Below, piece by piece: positions 44,581 through 53,677 of a stretch of DNA of 64,000 nucleotides. The stretch covers positions 62,001-126,000 of the forward strand of contig NZ_JRNC01000009.1 in assembly GCF_000758925.1 (NCBI RefSeq). The letters run 5' to 3'. The notes under the pieces were generated by a model. It searched no databases. It was not told the origin of the DNA and worked only from the letters and a program-made list of their open reading frames with translations. Every line of letters starts with the position of its first letter. Positions within the stretch are counted from its first letter, which is position 1. The position numbers and the translations under genes are program-made. The DNA is from Prevotella sp. S7-1-8. Lineage in GTDB: Bacteria; Bacteroidota; Bacteroidia; Bacteroidales; Bacteroidaceae.

Positions 44581-44614
44581 TTTGTAGGTATTCCGAATAT
44601 TTTATTTATCTTTG
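44581..44614 (+). promoter_or_regulatory. -33/-7 promoter of the ferredoxin gene
   Basis: TTTG at 44581-44584, a 22-base spacer and TATCTTTG at 44607-44614, about 83 bases before the ATG at 44698. Confidence 0.7.
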
Positions 44615-44697
44615 CACCATATTTCAAAGGGCGAGCGATATCGCCCACGCGCTTACATATTGTACAAAAACATTTTGAACCAACAAAACGAATTATT

Positions 44698-44868
44698 ATG
44701 GCTTACGTAATTAGTGAAGACTGCATCGCATGCGGAACTTGCATCGATGAGTGCCCGGTAGAGGCTATTTCAGAAGGCGACATCTACAAAATTGACGCTG
44801 ACGCATGCACGGAGTGTGGGTCTTGCGCCGCGGTTTGCCCACAAGAGGTTATCCACCTCGGCGAGTAA
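44698..44868 (+). CDS. 2x[4Fe-4S] ferredoxin (56 residues)
   Basis: A short ATG-to-TAA frame. The product starts MAYVISEDCIACGTCIDECP and has two 4Fe-4S motifs, CIACGTCIDECP and CTECGSCAAVCP (CxxCxxCxxxCP twice), in the two-fold layout of clostridial-type ferredoxins. Eight cysteines are present. It carries low-potential electrons in the cytoplasm, for example to pyruvate:ferredoxin oxidoreductase. Single-gene unit: its own promoter lies upstream and a strong terminator downstream. Confidence 0.96.
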   Translation: MAYVISEDCIACGTCIDECPVEAISEGDIYKIDADACTECGSCAAVCPQEVIHLGE

Positions 44869-44941
44869 ACGCGCCGTCTTTCCAAGAACATGGGTTAAAG
44901 ACGAACAATCATTGATTCTGTTCTCATAATTTGAAATTTTT

Positions 44942-44980
44942 GTCCCGAAGGTCGCAACGCGGCTTTTGGGACTTTTTTTT
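44942..44980 (+). terminator. Rho-independent terminator of the ferredoxin gene
   Basis: A 14-bp stem (44942-44955 with 44959-44972, with three G-U wobbles on the plus strand) round AAC, followed by eight T residues. A textbook intrinsic terminator. Confidence 0.9.
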
Positions 44981-45388
44981 GTCCGGCGCAGGAAGGGCCA
45001 GCGCCGATTGGCCAAGGCTTTTTATTCGCGCGCGAGGAAAACGGCAAGGGAAACATGAAATGATATTGGCGCGCGGCTGATGGCCGATTGTCCGCCGGGC
45101 AAGACTGTCTTTCGACAGGAGCGAACGTCGATGGGCATGGTTAACGTTTTGTCTAATTGATTGCATAAAGATTAAATTGTAGGTGGTATCGTCATTTGTT
45201 TTAGCCGCAATCAGCTACGACAATAGCAAGACAGACGCACCATCAACGCGAACATCTGCGCCAACAACGCAATTACTGGCGTTTTTAATTGCATGAAAAG
45301 ACTTCGGCGTTCATGCCAAAGCGCACGTCCGAGCACCAAAGCCATGGTCAAAACTGATAGCAGGTATCGCGATTTGCCAACGCCAAGC
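44981..45388. other. gap between ferredoxin and transporter genes
   Basis: About 410 bases with no clear gene. A minus-strand frame at 45211-45507 has some hydrophobic character (ending 'ALLAQMFALMVRLSCYCRS') but overlaps the transporter promoter and start, so I do not call it. Confidence 0.5.
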
Positions 45389-45420
45389 CTTGTTATCATT
45401 TGCGTTTCGCCATAACTTTG
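45389..45420 (+). promoter_or_regulatory. -33/-7 promoter of the AspT-like transporter gene
   Basis: CTTG at 45389-45392, a 20-base spacer and TAACTTTG at 45413-45420, 24 bases before the ATG at 45445. Confidence 0.65.
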
Positions 45421-45444
45421 CACCATCGAAACACAATAGGACAA

Positions 45445-47133
45445 ATGGAAATAATACTTAATCTTTTCAGAGGATTTCCCGAGTTTTGGGGTGGCGGGGT
45501 AGCCCACTCCGTCATGATATTGGCGCTTGTGATAACGGCAGGGCTGTATTTGGGCAGAATAAAGGTGAAAGGGCTGTCGTTAGGATTGGCGTGGATACTT
45601 TTCGTGGGACTTATTTTAGGGCACTTCAATTTCAATCTGGACGTGCACTTGCTACATTTCCTGAAGGAGTTTGGGTTGATACTTTTTGTCTATTCCATTG
45701 GCTTGGAGGTTGGGCCGGGGCTCTTCTCTTCGTTCACCAAGGGCAGCAAGACGCTCAACGCGCTTGTTGCCATCGTCATAGCCATCAGCTTGGTGTCAGC
45801 GACAGGCGTGTTTTACCTTTCGGACACGCCCATCACGACGGTCGTGGGCATATTGTCCGGAGCCGTGACCAACACCCCCGGCTTGGGTACGGCGCAGCAG
45901 GCGTACAGCGACCTGCGCGGCATTGATGCGCCAACGATAGCCACTGGCTACGCCGTGGCGTACCCCATGGGCGTGCTGGGGGTGATATTGTCGTTTCTAA
46001 TACTAAAATGGGTGTTGCGAATCAATGTGGATGACGAGGAAAAAGCGGCCGAGGGTGGCATTGGCCATTTGGAGAACATAACGCTGAACACCTTCTCCAT
46101 CACCATGAGCAACGACACCATCGACGGCGCGACGGTAGGGCACATACGCGAATTGCTCAAGCGCGACTTCATGATCTCGCGCATATATCGCGCCAAAGAC
46201 GGCCGCCACGACGAGGTGGTGGATGGCAGCACCGCGGTGCGCGTGGGCGACACCCTGCTCGTCGTGGCGCGCCCGGCAGACCAAGAGCCCATCTGCGCCC
46301 TGCTGGGAGAGCGCGTGGAGATGCACTGGGAGAAATTTGGCAACGAGCTTGTGTCACGCCAGATACTCATCACCAAGACTGCCGTGAACGGCAAGTCGAT
46401 AGAGCAGATGAGAATAAGGAGCACCTTTGGCGTGAACATCACCCGGATAAGTCGCTCCGGCGTGGACTTGGTGGCAACGCCAAAGCTCAGGCTGCAGATG
46501 GGCGACCGTGTGACCGTGGTGGGCAATGAGCTGTCCATCAGCCACGTGGAAAAAGTCTTCGGCAACAGCGAGCGCAGGCTGAACGACCCAAACCTCATAC
46601 CCATCTTTCTCGGCATCATGTTAGGATGCGTGCTGGCCAACGTGCCATTCGTGCTGCCAGGCATCTCGGCCACCCTGCGACTGGGGCTTACGGGAGGCCC
46701 GCTCATCGTGGCGCTGCTCATCGGCTATTTCGGGCCGAAGCACAATCTCGTCACGTACAACACGTTGAGCGCCAACCTCATGTTGCGACAATTTGGCCTG
46801 TGCGTGTTCTTGGCATGCGTGGGTTTAGGCACCGGAAGCCAGTTCGTGCAGACCGTGGCCACGCAGGCGGGCTTGACATGGATAGGCTACGGACTGATCA
46901 TCACCATGATACCAATGCTCATAGGAGGACTGATAGGCCGCTATGTGTTTCACATCAACTACTTCACCTTGCTGGGCGTGCTCGCCGGCGCGAACACCAA
47001 TCCGCCGGCATTGGCCTACGTGAACGACATGACGCAAAGCAACTCGCCGGCCGTGGGCTACTCGGCGGTATACCCTTTTGCCATGTTCATGCGCATCGTG
47101 ACGATACAGATCATGATTTTCGTGTTAGGATAA
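45445..47133 (+). CDS. AspT/YidE-YbjL family putative transporter with TrkA_C domains
   Basis: A 562-residue membrane protein. I use ATG 45445 (MEIILNLFRGFPEFWGG), just after a good promoter, and drop the TTG-started extension. Two homologous membrane halves (~10-175 and ~385-562) each contain the AsT repeat: 'FGLILFVYSIGLEVGPGLFSSF' in the first and 'FGLCVFLACVGLGTGSQFVQTV' in the second, each followed by 'GILSGAVTNTPGLG' or 'GVLAGANTNPPAL'. Between them lie two TrkA-C (RCK) domains ('GATVGHIRELLKRDFMISRIYRAKDG', 'GKSIEQMRIRSTFGVNITRISRSG'), which are regulatory. AspT exchanges aspartate for alanine; other family substrates are mostly unknown. Confidence 0.9.
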   Translation: MEIILNLFRGFPEFWGGGVAHSVMILALVITAGLYLGRIKVKGLSLGLAWILFVGLILGHFNFNLDVHLLHFLKEFGLILFVYSIGLEVGPGLFSSFTKGSKTLNALVAIVIAISLVSATGVFYLSDTPITTVVGILSGAVTNTPGLGTAQQAYSDLRGIDAPTIATGYAVAYPMGVLGVILSFLILKWVLRINVDDEEKAAEGGIGHLENITLNTFSITMSNDTIDGATVGHIRELLKRDFMISRIYRAKDGRHDEVVDGSTAVRVGDTLLVVARPADQEPICALLGERVEMHWEKFGNELVSRQILITKTAVNGKSIEQMRIRSTFGVNITRISRSGVDLVATPKLRLQMGDRVTVVGNELSISHVEKVFGNSERRLNDPNLIPIFLGIMLGCVLANVPFVLPGISATLRLGLTGGPLIVALLIGYFGPKHNLVTYNTLSANLMLRQFGLCVFLACVGLGTGSQFVQTVATQAGLTWIGYGLIITMIPMLIGGLIGRYVFHINYFTLLGVLAGANTNPPALAYVNDMTQSNSPAVGYSAVYPFAMFMRIVTIQIMIFVLG

Positions 47134-47152
47134 AAGACTCTTTCGGGATAAT

Positions 47153-48556
47153 ATGGATAATAATTCGATGAATGTTTCCGATGTGGCCACACTGCATCGG
47201 AAACTCGACTTGCTCTTGCAGACAGGCTGCTTCTTGATGGATTGCTCGGCAGACACGGTGATGATAGTGAGAAACATGAAGCGAGTGGCAGACCATTGGG
47301 AGCTGGACGAACGGTTGCTGAACGTATACATCAACTACAACGTGTTGATGCTCAACTACAGCAACAACGAGAAATCGTACACCAAGTTTCAAAAATGCGT
47401 CAAGCACGGCATAGACATGGATGCCGTGACGCGCGTGAGCCATCTCACGTGGCGGGCCATCAAATACAACTATGACGTGGAGAAATACGCCGAAGAGCTG
47501 GACCGTATCAAGCGCATGCCGCGCCATTACACGCCATGGCAGGTGGCCACCGCCGCCGGGTTTGCCTGCGGCGGCTTCTGCATCCAGTTCGGATGCGACT
47601 GGCCAGCCTTCTTCTATGCGTCGGTGGCGGCCATCCTCGGTTTCAGGCTGCGCATGTTTCTTATGGCCAAAGGGGCCAACAACTATATCAGCATATGCGC
47701 CGCCGCCTTCGTGTCCACGATTTTGGCGTGGCTCAGCTCGTTTATATCCCTTTCGCCCACGTTGGCCCACGCCATGCCATCGTGCGTCATCTCGGACACG
47801 CCTTGGCACCCACTGTTGGCCTGCGCGCTGTTCATAGTGCCAGGCGTGCCACTGATAAATTTCGTGAGCGACATGCTCAACGGGCACATACAGACGGGAC
47901 TTATACGCGCGCTCAACACCCTGCTCATGGTTATCGCGATGGTGTTCGGCATCACGTTTGCCATAGATTTCTGTGGGATAGACAATTTCGTGCACGACCT
48001 CTCGATGGTGCCCCACCATAACTATATAGAGTTTGCCATCGCCGCGGCCATCTCGGCCATAGGCTTCTCCACCATCTTCAACACGCCACGCCAACTGCTG
48101 CCCATCATCGCCGTGGGAGGCATCATCGCCGTGTGCTGCCGCAACTTTGTGAATTTGGGACCAAGCACCGGCAACACCGGGCTGGATCAAGGTATCGTCA
48201 TTGGCTCGCTGGCGGGCTCCACGCTCATCAGCTTGATTTGCGCCATGGCCACGCACTGGTTTCACACGCCGCACCAGTGCCTGTCCATACCAAGCGTCAT
48301 ACCCATGGTGCCGGGCGTGTTGATGTATCGAGCGCTGTTCGCCTTTGTCGACATGCAAGGTGTCGTGGGCGAGGTGACGGCGGGCATGCACTATTTTATC
48401 ATGGCATCGCTCATCATATTGGTTATCGCGGCGGGGGTGGCCGTGCCAAACATATTCATCAGGAGAATGTGGCAGAACAAACGCAAAATCAGGTATTACA
48501 ACCTCTTGATGCAGCGAAGGCGAGAACAGGCGGCCAAAGTGCGTGCGAGCCAATGA
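47153..48556 (+). CDS. ThrE-like threonine/serine exporter, fused form
   Basis: A 467-residue membrane protein joining the two ThrE domains. The N-terminal ThrE domain ('LHRKLDLLLQTGCFLMDCSADTVMIVRNMKRVADHW') gives a cytoplasmic segment (residues ~1-125), followed by five membrane segments. The second, ThrE_2/DUF3815-like half contains 'QLLPIIAVGGIIAVCCRNF' and 'CLSIPSVIPMVPGVLMYRALFAF'. Family members export threonine and serine. It follows the AspT-like gene by 19 bases, and a LysR gene follows, so amino acid efflux is a sensible theme, not proven. Confidence 0.88.
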   Translation: MDNNSMNVSDVATLHRKLDLLLQTGCFLMDCSADTVMIVRNMKRVADHWELDERLLNVYINYNVLMLNYSNNEKSYTKFQKCVKHGIDMDAVTRVSHLTWRAIKYNYDVEKYAEELDRIKRMPRHYTPWQVATAAGFACGGFCIQFGCDWPAFFYASVAAILGFRLRMFLMAKGANNYISICAAAFVSTILAWLSSFISLSPTLAHAMPSCVISDTPWHPLLACALFIVPGVPLINFVSDMLNGHIQTGLIRALNTLLMVIAMVFGITFAIDFCGIDNFVHDLSMVPHHNYIEFAIAAAISAIGFSTIFNTPRQLLPIIAVGGIIAVCCRNFVNLGPSTGNTGLDQGIVIGSLAGSTLISLICAMATHWFHTPHQCLSIPSVIPMVPGVLMYRALFAFVDMQGVVGEVTAGMHYFIMASLIILVIAAGVAVPNIFIRRMWQNKRKIRYYNLLMQRRREQAAKVRASQ

Positions 48557-48600
48557 CAGCAAAGCTGGCCACAAGGCATACGTTTCTTGACGATTATCCC

Positions 48601-48608
48601 TATCTTTG
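48601..48608 (+). promoter_or_regulatory. -7 box of the LysR gene
   Basis: TATCTTTG followed by CA, 22 bases before the ATG at 48631. The -33 region has only a weak TTTC. Confidence 0.6.
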
Positions 48609-48630
48609 CACTTGAAACAAGCAGAACACA

Positions 48631-49545
48631 ATGGAAATAAGACAACTAAAATATTTTTTGAAAGTGGCCGAGACGCTCAATTTCTCGGAGGCAAGCCGGC
48701 GGCTCTACATATCGCAGAGCACGCTGTCGCAACAAATTAGCAACTTGGAGAACGAGGTGGGGCTGCCCCTCTTTGAGCGTAACAGCCACGAGGTGCATCT
48801 CACCGAGCCGGGACGCGAGCTGCTGCCCTACGCACAGCGAGCCGTGGTGGCCGCCGACTCGTGCTTCGACCACATGGCCGATTTGAAACAAATGCTCACC
48901 GGCGAGCTGAACATCGGTGTGACATACTCTTTCAGTACCATCATGATGGACACCATGGTGGACTTCATAAAAATACACCCGGGTGTCAAGCTCAACATCT
49001 TCTACCAATCCATGGAAGAGCTGATGGATATGCTCAAGCGCAGGGAGGTGGATTTCGTGCTGGCCTTTTTGCCACTCAAATTCAACAAGGATATTGACAG
49101 CAGGGTCATCTTCAGCAACAGATTGGCCGCCGTCATGAAAAGCGACCATGTCTTGGCCAAACAGCAAAACGTTAAGCCGGAGGAGTTGCAAAACCACGGA
49201 TTGGTGCTCCCGGCGCATGGCTTGCTGGCCCGGAGAGCCTTTGACAAATTTTTGGCTGAAAAAGATTTAAACTTGAAAGTAAAGGTAGAGGTAAACAATG
49301 TGGACTTGATTTTCCAACTGTTGCATCGCACCAACTATGTGTCCATATTGGCCGAGTCTACCGTCTTGCACCATGAGAACGAGCTGAAAGCCATCCCTAT
49401 CGACATGCCCGACAATCAAATCGAGGGCTGCATACACATGCTCAAGGACGCGTATCTCAAGAACGCGGCGCAAGAGTTTATCAAGATGCTATGCGGCTCT
49501 ACCAGCATCCTCACAAATTTCGCGCTCAAGGATATTTTACTGTAG
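48631..49545 (+). CDS. LysR family transcriptional regulator
   Basis: A 304-residue LysR regulator. Residues 1-60 form the winged HTH: 'MEIRQLKYFLKVAETLNFSEASRRLYISQSTLSQQISNLENEVG' with 'LPLFERNSHEVHLTEPGRELL'. The effector domain follows ('GELNIGVTYSF', 'VDFVLAFLPLKF'). The N-terminal half resembles CynR/OxyR-like proteins in general; the effector is unknown. Its own -7 box lies in the 74-base gap after the ThrE-like gene, which it may control. A hairpin terminator follows at 49588. Confidence 0.93.
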   Translation: MEIRQLKYFLKVAETLNFSEASRRLYISQSTLSQQISNLENEVGLPLFERNSHEVHLTEPGRELLPYAQRAVVAADSCFDHMADLKQMLTGELNIGVTYSFSTIMMDTMVDFIKIHPGVKLNIFYQSMEELMDMLKRREVDFVLAFLPLKFNKDIDSRVIFSNRLAAVMKSDHVLAKQQNVKPEELQNHGLVLPAHGLLARRAFDKFLAEKDLNLKVKVEVNNVDLIFQLLHRTNYVSILAESTVLHHENELKAIPIDMPDNQIEGCIHMLKDAYLKNAAQEFIKMLCGSTSILTNFALKDILL

Positions 49546-49587
49546 GTCGCGAAGGGCAAGGTCGCGCCAGCGCGCATGACGCAAACA

Positions 49588-49622
49588 AAATCCCCTATCA
49601 CCATGTTGGCGACAGGGGATTT
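49588..49622. terminator. bidirectional hairpin between lysR and the TPR gene
   Basis: AAATCCCCT (49588-49596) and AGGGGATTT (49614-49622) pair perfectly round 17 bases. A T5 run follows 4 bases later on the plus strand, so it can serve both convergent units. Confidence 0.7.
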
Positions 49623-49673
49623 GGCGTTTTTACCGCGATTCGCGGGCGTCGGCGACGCGACCGCTCCACGCAT

Positions 49674-51104
49674 TTATTTCATGGCTGCCACCTGCTTGGC
49701 CACCTCGTTCTCAGGATCGATGCCGAGCAGCTTGTTAGCGTAGACCTTGGCCGCCGCCTTGTTTTGCCTTACGTTATAGCTATACACCAAAAGGTAGAGA
49801 TAAGCCTGCTTCAACATTGATAACTCGCTATTGTTTTTCTCTGCCTTGCCCTCTAACGAGGCGGATAGAGCCTCGTAGTATGGCTTGGCCAACCCTTGTT
49901 TGCTATCAGGATCCAAGTTGGCGTTGATCTGGCCACGCATATAGTTGGCGTAGTTCTTGTAATTGGGGAATTTCTCCATTATCAGCGCATACACAGCGTC
50001 TGCTTTCTTAAATGCCGCGTTGGCGCCAGCTTGGTCGCCTGCGTGTGTCTTCCTTGAGGCAATCTCCGTGTAGAGCGTGCCAAGATTGTCAAGCGTCTCC
50101 ATGGTCGTATCCACGCCAGCGACGGATTTCTCGTAATACGCCACGGCGTTGTCGTAGTCGCCCTTTTTGAGGTAAACGTCGGAGAGGTTCTTGTTGATTA
50201 TGGCAATTTGTTTGTCATTGCCCTTGTTGAGCGCGATGGCCTGGTCAAAAGCCTTGACGGCATCATCCCAACGCTCGGCCATCTGCAAAGCGGTGCCATA
50301 GTATATGTAGTCTTCGCCAATGTAATGTGCGCTGTCACTCTTGTTGAAGAGACGATCGGCGTAGTCGAGAGCCTGCTCTGTCTGCTTGAGGTCGGTATAG
50401 TTGTAGAAAGCTATACGATTCCATCCCGAGCGGCGCGGGTCTCGGCTCAAACCTGCCTTGCAAATGTTTATGCTCTTGTCGCGTTTGCCGAGAAGCCATG
50501 TTGTCATGGCATAGTACGTGATATCCTCGTCATCCATGTTGCTCTTGTCTGTCACCTTGTCATAGTAGGCCTCCGCTTTCTCATACTGCTGGGCAATGTA
50601 GAAAATTCGGCCGCACAGAGCGTCAACGGGATAGTCTGGGCGCTGAGCGCGCAGCTCCTCGAGATTGGCCACGGCTTCTTCCGGGCTTCTTCCGCGCAGG
50701 ATCATGGCATACTTGTAATAAGCCTCTGGGTCTTTCGGGTCAAAATATTTGGCTTGTTGATAGTTTTCGGCAGCCGTGCCAGCGTCGTCTTGGGTTACGG
50801 CAATGTCGCCCTTGAGCAAGAAAGCCTTGGCATACTTGTGGTCACGGGAGAGCGCATAATCCGCGAAACGCTGTGCGTTGACAGTGTCTTTCTCGTTGAG
50901 AAAAATCTTGCCGATAGCTACAAGAACCGCTGGATTTTTTTTGTTTTCCTTGTACAATTTCTTTACGTTATCCTTGTAATCAGGACCTTTAGCCTTGATC
51001 ACTTGCGTGGCTTGCTCCACGACAGCCTTGTTGTCTTGTGCCATTGTCGGCGCAAACGAAGCGAAAGCAAGCGCGCCCAGCAATAAATATTTAGCTACTT
51101 TCAT
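49674..51104 (-). CDS. exported TPR protein of the TonB-ExbB operon
   Basis: A 476-residue protein with a signal peptide (residues 1-22, ending TMAQ) and about eight to ten TPR-like helix pairs, for example 'KAFLLKGDIAVTQDDAGTAAENYQQAKYFDPKDPEAYYKYAMIL', 'YGTALQMAERWDDAVKAFDQAI' and 'LSDVYLKKGDYDNAVAYYEKSV'. It is the last gene of the run ExbB-ExbD-ExbD-TonB-PstS-TPR, and I recall the same order in other Bacteroidota. It probably acts as a periplasmic scaffold for that system. A 77-base gap separates it from the PstS-like gene. Confidence 0.85.
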   Translation of the reverse strand: MKVAKYLLLGALAFASFAPTMAQDNKAVVEQATQVIKAKGPDYKDNVKKLYKENKKNPAVLVAIGKIFLNEKDTVNAQRFADYALSRDHKYAKAFLLKGDIAVTQDDAGTAAENYQQAKYFDPKDPEAYYKYAMILRGRSPEEAVANLEELRAQRPDYPVDALCGRIFYIAQQYEKAEAYYDKVTDKSNMDDEDITYYAMTTWLLGKRDKSINICKAGLSRDPRRSGWNRIAFYNYTDLKQTEQALDYADRLFNKSDSAHYIGEDYIYYGTALQMAERWDDAVKAFDQAIALNKGNDKQIAIINKNLSDVYLKKGDYDNAVAYYEKSVAGVDTTMETLDNLGTLYTEIASRKTHAGDQAGANAAFKKADAVYALIMEKFPNYKNYANYMRGQINANLDPDSKQGLAKPYYEALSASLEGKAEKNNSELSMLKQAYLYLLVYSYNVRQNKAAAKVYANKLLGIDPENEVAKQVAAMK

Positions 51105-51181
51105 AATTCCTTTAATCTTAGTGTTAATGTTGCAAAATTCTTTTTTTGTATAAAACTGTTGTTATCTTGATTTTGTTGCCT

Positions 51182-52141
51182 CTATTCTGTAATATTAACA
51201 TTTCTTACATTTATGTTACCCATGACGGGAAGCAGTCCAGTTTTCAAAACTATGCGTTGTCCTTTTGGGCCCTCAACAAAATGAGCGAACCCCCAAGGCA
51301 AGCCTTGACGCGGGTCGTTGAGCAGCGCGTAGATGGTTCTGACGAGCGGATACTCTCCATTATAAATGTAATATTGGTATGGCTTGCGGCCACTGGCAGG
51401 CGTGGCGGGATGCACATGGCTCACGCTCATCACGCGAACCTTCTTGTTGAACGTGAGGTTGGTGGAGTCTCTTTTGTCGTTGAGCCAATTGTTTCCAATG
51501 ATACCAATGGCATTGGGGGTGCTCTCGACGTATTTGATGACCTCTTCGGTTTTGTTCACCGCGGCCACGTTAGGGTTGGCGATGGGCTTGCCTCCAAGGA
51601 TGGAATCTTCTACATAATGGACAGTGCTTGACTTGGCATTGTCAAACACCACGGTGATCGCGCCACGCTTGGAACCCTTGTGAAGCTGTCCCCAAGTGGT
51701 GATACGGCCGCTCATGATTTGCTCGATATCCTTGACTGAAATAAGGGTATCGGTGTTGTTTTTGTTAACAATAAAAGCCAAAGCGTCGTATGCCAATTTC
51801 AGGGAAACCGGCTTGAAATTCTTGGCTTGCAGGTTTTTCAGCTCTGACGGTTTAAAGTCGCGGGCCGTAAAGGCCAACCATGTCTTGCCCTCAAGCAACC
51901 GTTTGATGGCGTCAGACTCGTTGGTGTATATCGGTTTGACCTTTGCCTGTGGATAATCGTGTTCGAAGACGAAACGCTCTTCTTCTATAATGGGACTAAA
52001 ACTTTCATCAGAGACGAAACTTATCGTCCCTGATGAATATGTATCCGTCCGGCCGTCTTTTCCCTTCTTGTTGTCGCAAGAAGAGAGAAGACTGGCGGAC
52101 AGTGTTAATCCTACGATGATGTAAGATGTTATTTTTCTCAT
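51182..52141 (-). CDS. PstS-like periplasmic substrate-binding lipoprotein
   Basis: A 319-residue lipoprotein: signal MRKITSYIIVGLTLSASLLSSC with cysteine 22. The mature part has the PstS/PBP-like-2 fold: 'GTISFVSDESFSPIIEEERFVFEHDYPQAKVKPIYTNESDAIKRLLEGKTWLAFTARDF', then 'LAYDALAFIVNKNNTDTLISVKDIEQIMSGRITTWGQL' (a strong PstS segment) and 'TPNAIGIIGNNWLND'. PstS proteins bind phosphate for the PstABC importer, but no pstCAB gene is near. It lies 9 bases after tonB, so a role with the TonB system is likely. The ligand is unproven. Confidence 0.85.
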   Translation of the reverse strand: MRKITSYIIVGLTLSASLLSSCDNKKGKDGRTDTYSSGTISFVSDESFSPIIEEERFVFEHDYPQAKVKPIYTNESDAIKRLLEGKTWLAFTARDFKPSELKNLQAKNFKPVSLKLAYDALAFIVNKNNTDTLISVKDIEQIMSGRITTWGQLHKGSKRGAITVVFDNAKSSTVHYVEDSILGGKPIANPNVAAVNKTEEVIKYVESTPNAIGIIGNNWLNDKRDSTNLTFNKKVRVMSVSHVHPATPASGRKPYQYYIYNGEYPLVRTIYALLNDPRQGLPWGFAHFVEGPKGQRIVLKTGLLPVMGNINVRNVNITE

Positions 52142-52150
52142 AAATTATTA

Positions 52151-52996
52151 TTACTGAAGCCTGAACTGCACAGGAACGTTGTACTTCACGCGCACGGCCG
52201 AGCCGTTCTGCTTGCCGGGAATCCACTTAGGCATGGACCTCACGACACGCTGCGCCTCGCGGTCTAACGACGGGTCGACAGATCTAACAATTTTCACATC
52301 TGTGATAGATCCATCACGTTCCACCACGAATGACACCGTGACACGTCCTTGCACGCCATTCTCTTGCGCCACGACAGGGTATTTGATGTTTTCGGAGAGA
52401 TACCTCATCAAGGCGGCGTCGCCACCGGGGAATTTAGGCATTTGCTCCACAACGTCGAACACCTTGTTCTCAACTTCCGGTTTATCAGGTTTAACAGGCT
52501 CGTCAGCCACGCGCTCTGTCACTTTGAGCACCTCGCCTTTCTCGCTGTTTCCTTTCACGTCAAGCGCGCCGATAGCGGTGTTGGTCTTCATCAAGTCTTC
52601 CTGGGTTCTCATCTCTTCCTCAGGCTTCACGTCCTTGTCTTTTTTGATGACGGGCGCGGTAAACTTGATAGAAGACTTCACCTCTTTGACCACTTCCTGC
52701 TTTTTCTCAGGGATTTGAATATCCTTGCGCTTAACCTCTGCCTTTTTCTTAGGCTGGTTCAATACGGACAACTCTGTCACCTGCTCGTTTTTCTGGTGCG
52801 CGGCCTGATACCTATCGTATGCAGACTTTGCGATGTAAAACGCAATGAACAGCGCAGCCAGCAACGCTATAACCATGATGGAGTAGATATTTCTCTTCGA
52901 GGTGGACCTGCGGAGCTTGTACGCGCCGTATTCCTTGTTCCTGCCCTCAAAGACAAGATCTGTCCATGCGTTGGTTGTTACATCTATTTTTGCCAT
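52151..52996 (-). CDS. tonB: TonB energy-transducing protein
   Basis: A 281-residue TonB. An N-terminal cytoplasmic tail of ~32 residues, as in Bacteroidota TonB, precedes the membrane helix ('NIYSIMVIALLAALFIAFYIA'). A long Lys/Glu-rich periplasmic linker (~60-180) leads to the C-terminal domain: 'VEQMPKFPGGDAALMRYLSENIKYP', 'GRVTVSFVVERDGSITDVKIVRSVDPSLDREAQRVVRSMPKWIPGKQ' and a final 'VPVQFRLQ'. It couples the inner-membrane proton gradient, through ExbB/ExbD, to outer-membrane receptors such as the one encoded at 57 kb. It is 30 bases after the second exbD. Confidence 0.95.
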   Translation of the reverse strand: MAKIDVTTNAWTDLVFEGRNKEYGAYKLRRSTSKRNIYSIMVIALLAALFIAFYIAKSAYDRYQAAHQKNEQVTELSVLNQPKKKAEVKRKDIQIPEKKQEVVKEVKSSIKFTAPVIKKDKDVKPEEEMRTQEDLMKTNTAIGALDVKGNSEKGEVLKVTERVADEPVKPDKPEVENKVFDVVEQMPKFPGGDAALMRYLSENIKYPVVAQENGVQGRVTVSFVVERDGSITDVKIVRSVDPSLDREAQRVVRSMPKWIPGKQNGSAVRVKYNVPVQFRLQ

Positions 52997-53026
52997 TTCT
53001 TAACTTTTAAATAGTTTCGATAATGC

Positions 53027-53677
53027 TTACATCTTGACATTGTTCTTCTTGAGAAGCTCCATGTCATCCTTGCTCAGCTTGTCGATTACATACTTACCTA
53101 TGCTGCAAATCTGCATTTCGTCAAGAGCGTCCACGAGGTTTTTGTAACTGGAATTGTCTGTGGCCTTGATAATGACTGTCATGGTTTGGATTTTCCCATT
53201 CTCCAACTCTCCAGCCTTGATCTTGCTCAACTCCTTAGCGTATACGGAGTCAGACATCTTGCCGTTAGGGTCGTCTCTTTTCTTGTCGAGCTTCGCCTTG
53301 GCTTCCATCACCTGCTTCACAGGCGTGGTTCCGTCTTCAGTCTCATGGTTGAAGAGCACTCTGCGTATCCCATCTCTTCCCCACGTGGTTTTTTGCAAAC
53401 AATCCGGCTTCTCGGGTTTGACCATACCGGCAACGTAGTATATTTGGTTGTCGGCAGCGCAATAGATCGTGATGGTGTAAGACTCCTTTGTCACGGTCTT
53501 GTCTTGCTCGTTCAGGTTTTTGTCGTTACTCGGCATACTCAATTCCATCGTCTGTGGTTTTGCCAAAGACGTGCAGAGCATGAAGAACGTGATGAGAAGC
53601 ATCATCATGTCAACCATAGGAGTGAAGTCCACGCGGACATTCATCTTCTTTTGTTTGCTTTTTCCTTGCTTTGCCAT
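53027..53677 (-). CDS. ExbD/TolR biopolymer transporter, second copy
   Basis: A 216-residue protein with one N-terminal membrane helix (residues ~15-40, 'VDFTPMVDMMMLLITFFMLCTSLA') carrying the essential Asp in 'PMVDMMML' that moves protons. A periplasmic domain follows and ends 'NLVDALDEMQICSIGKYVIDKLS', as in ExbD. It is larger than E. coli ExbD (141), as usual in this phylum. The start codon shares one base with the stop of the first exbD. Two ExbD copies in a row are normal in Bacteroidota operons of this type. Confidence 0.93.
   Translation of the reverse strand: MAKQGKSKQKKMNVRVDFTPMVDMMMLLITFFMLCTSLAKPQTMELSMPSNDKNLNEQDKTVTKESYTITIYCAADNQIYYVAGMVKPEKPDCLQKTTWGRDGIRRVLFNHETEDGTTPVKQVMEAKAKLDKKRDDPNGKMSDSVYAKELSKIKAGELENGKIQTMTVIIKATDNSSYKNLVDALDEMQICSIGKYVIDKLSKDDMELLKKNNVKM

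Noticed and set aside
45211..45507. 98-codon minus-strand frame upstream of the AspT-like gene
   Set aside because: It has some hydrophobic stretches but overlaps a good promoter and the start of the transporter; no family seen.
47111..48631. 506-codon minus-strand frame over the ThrE-like gene
   Set aside because: His/Arg-rich shadow; the plus strand codes a clear ThrE-type protein.
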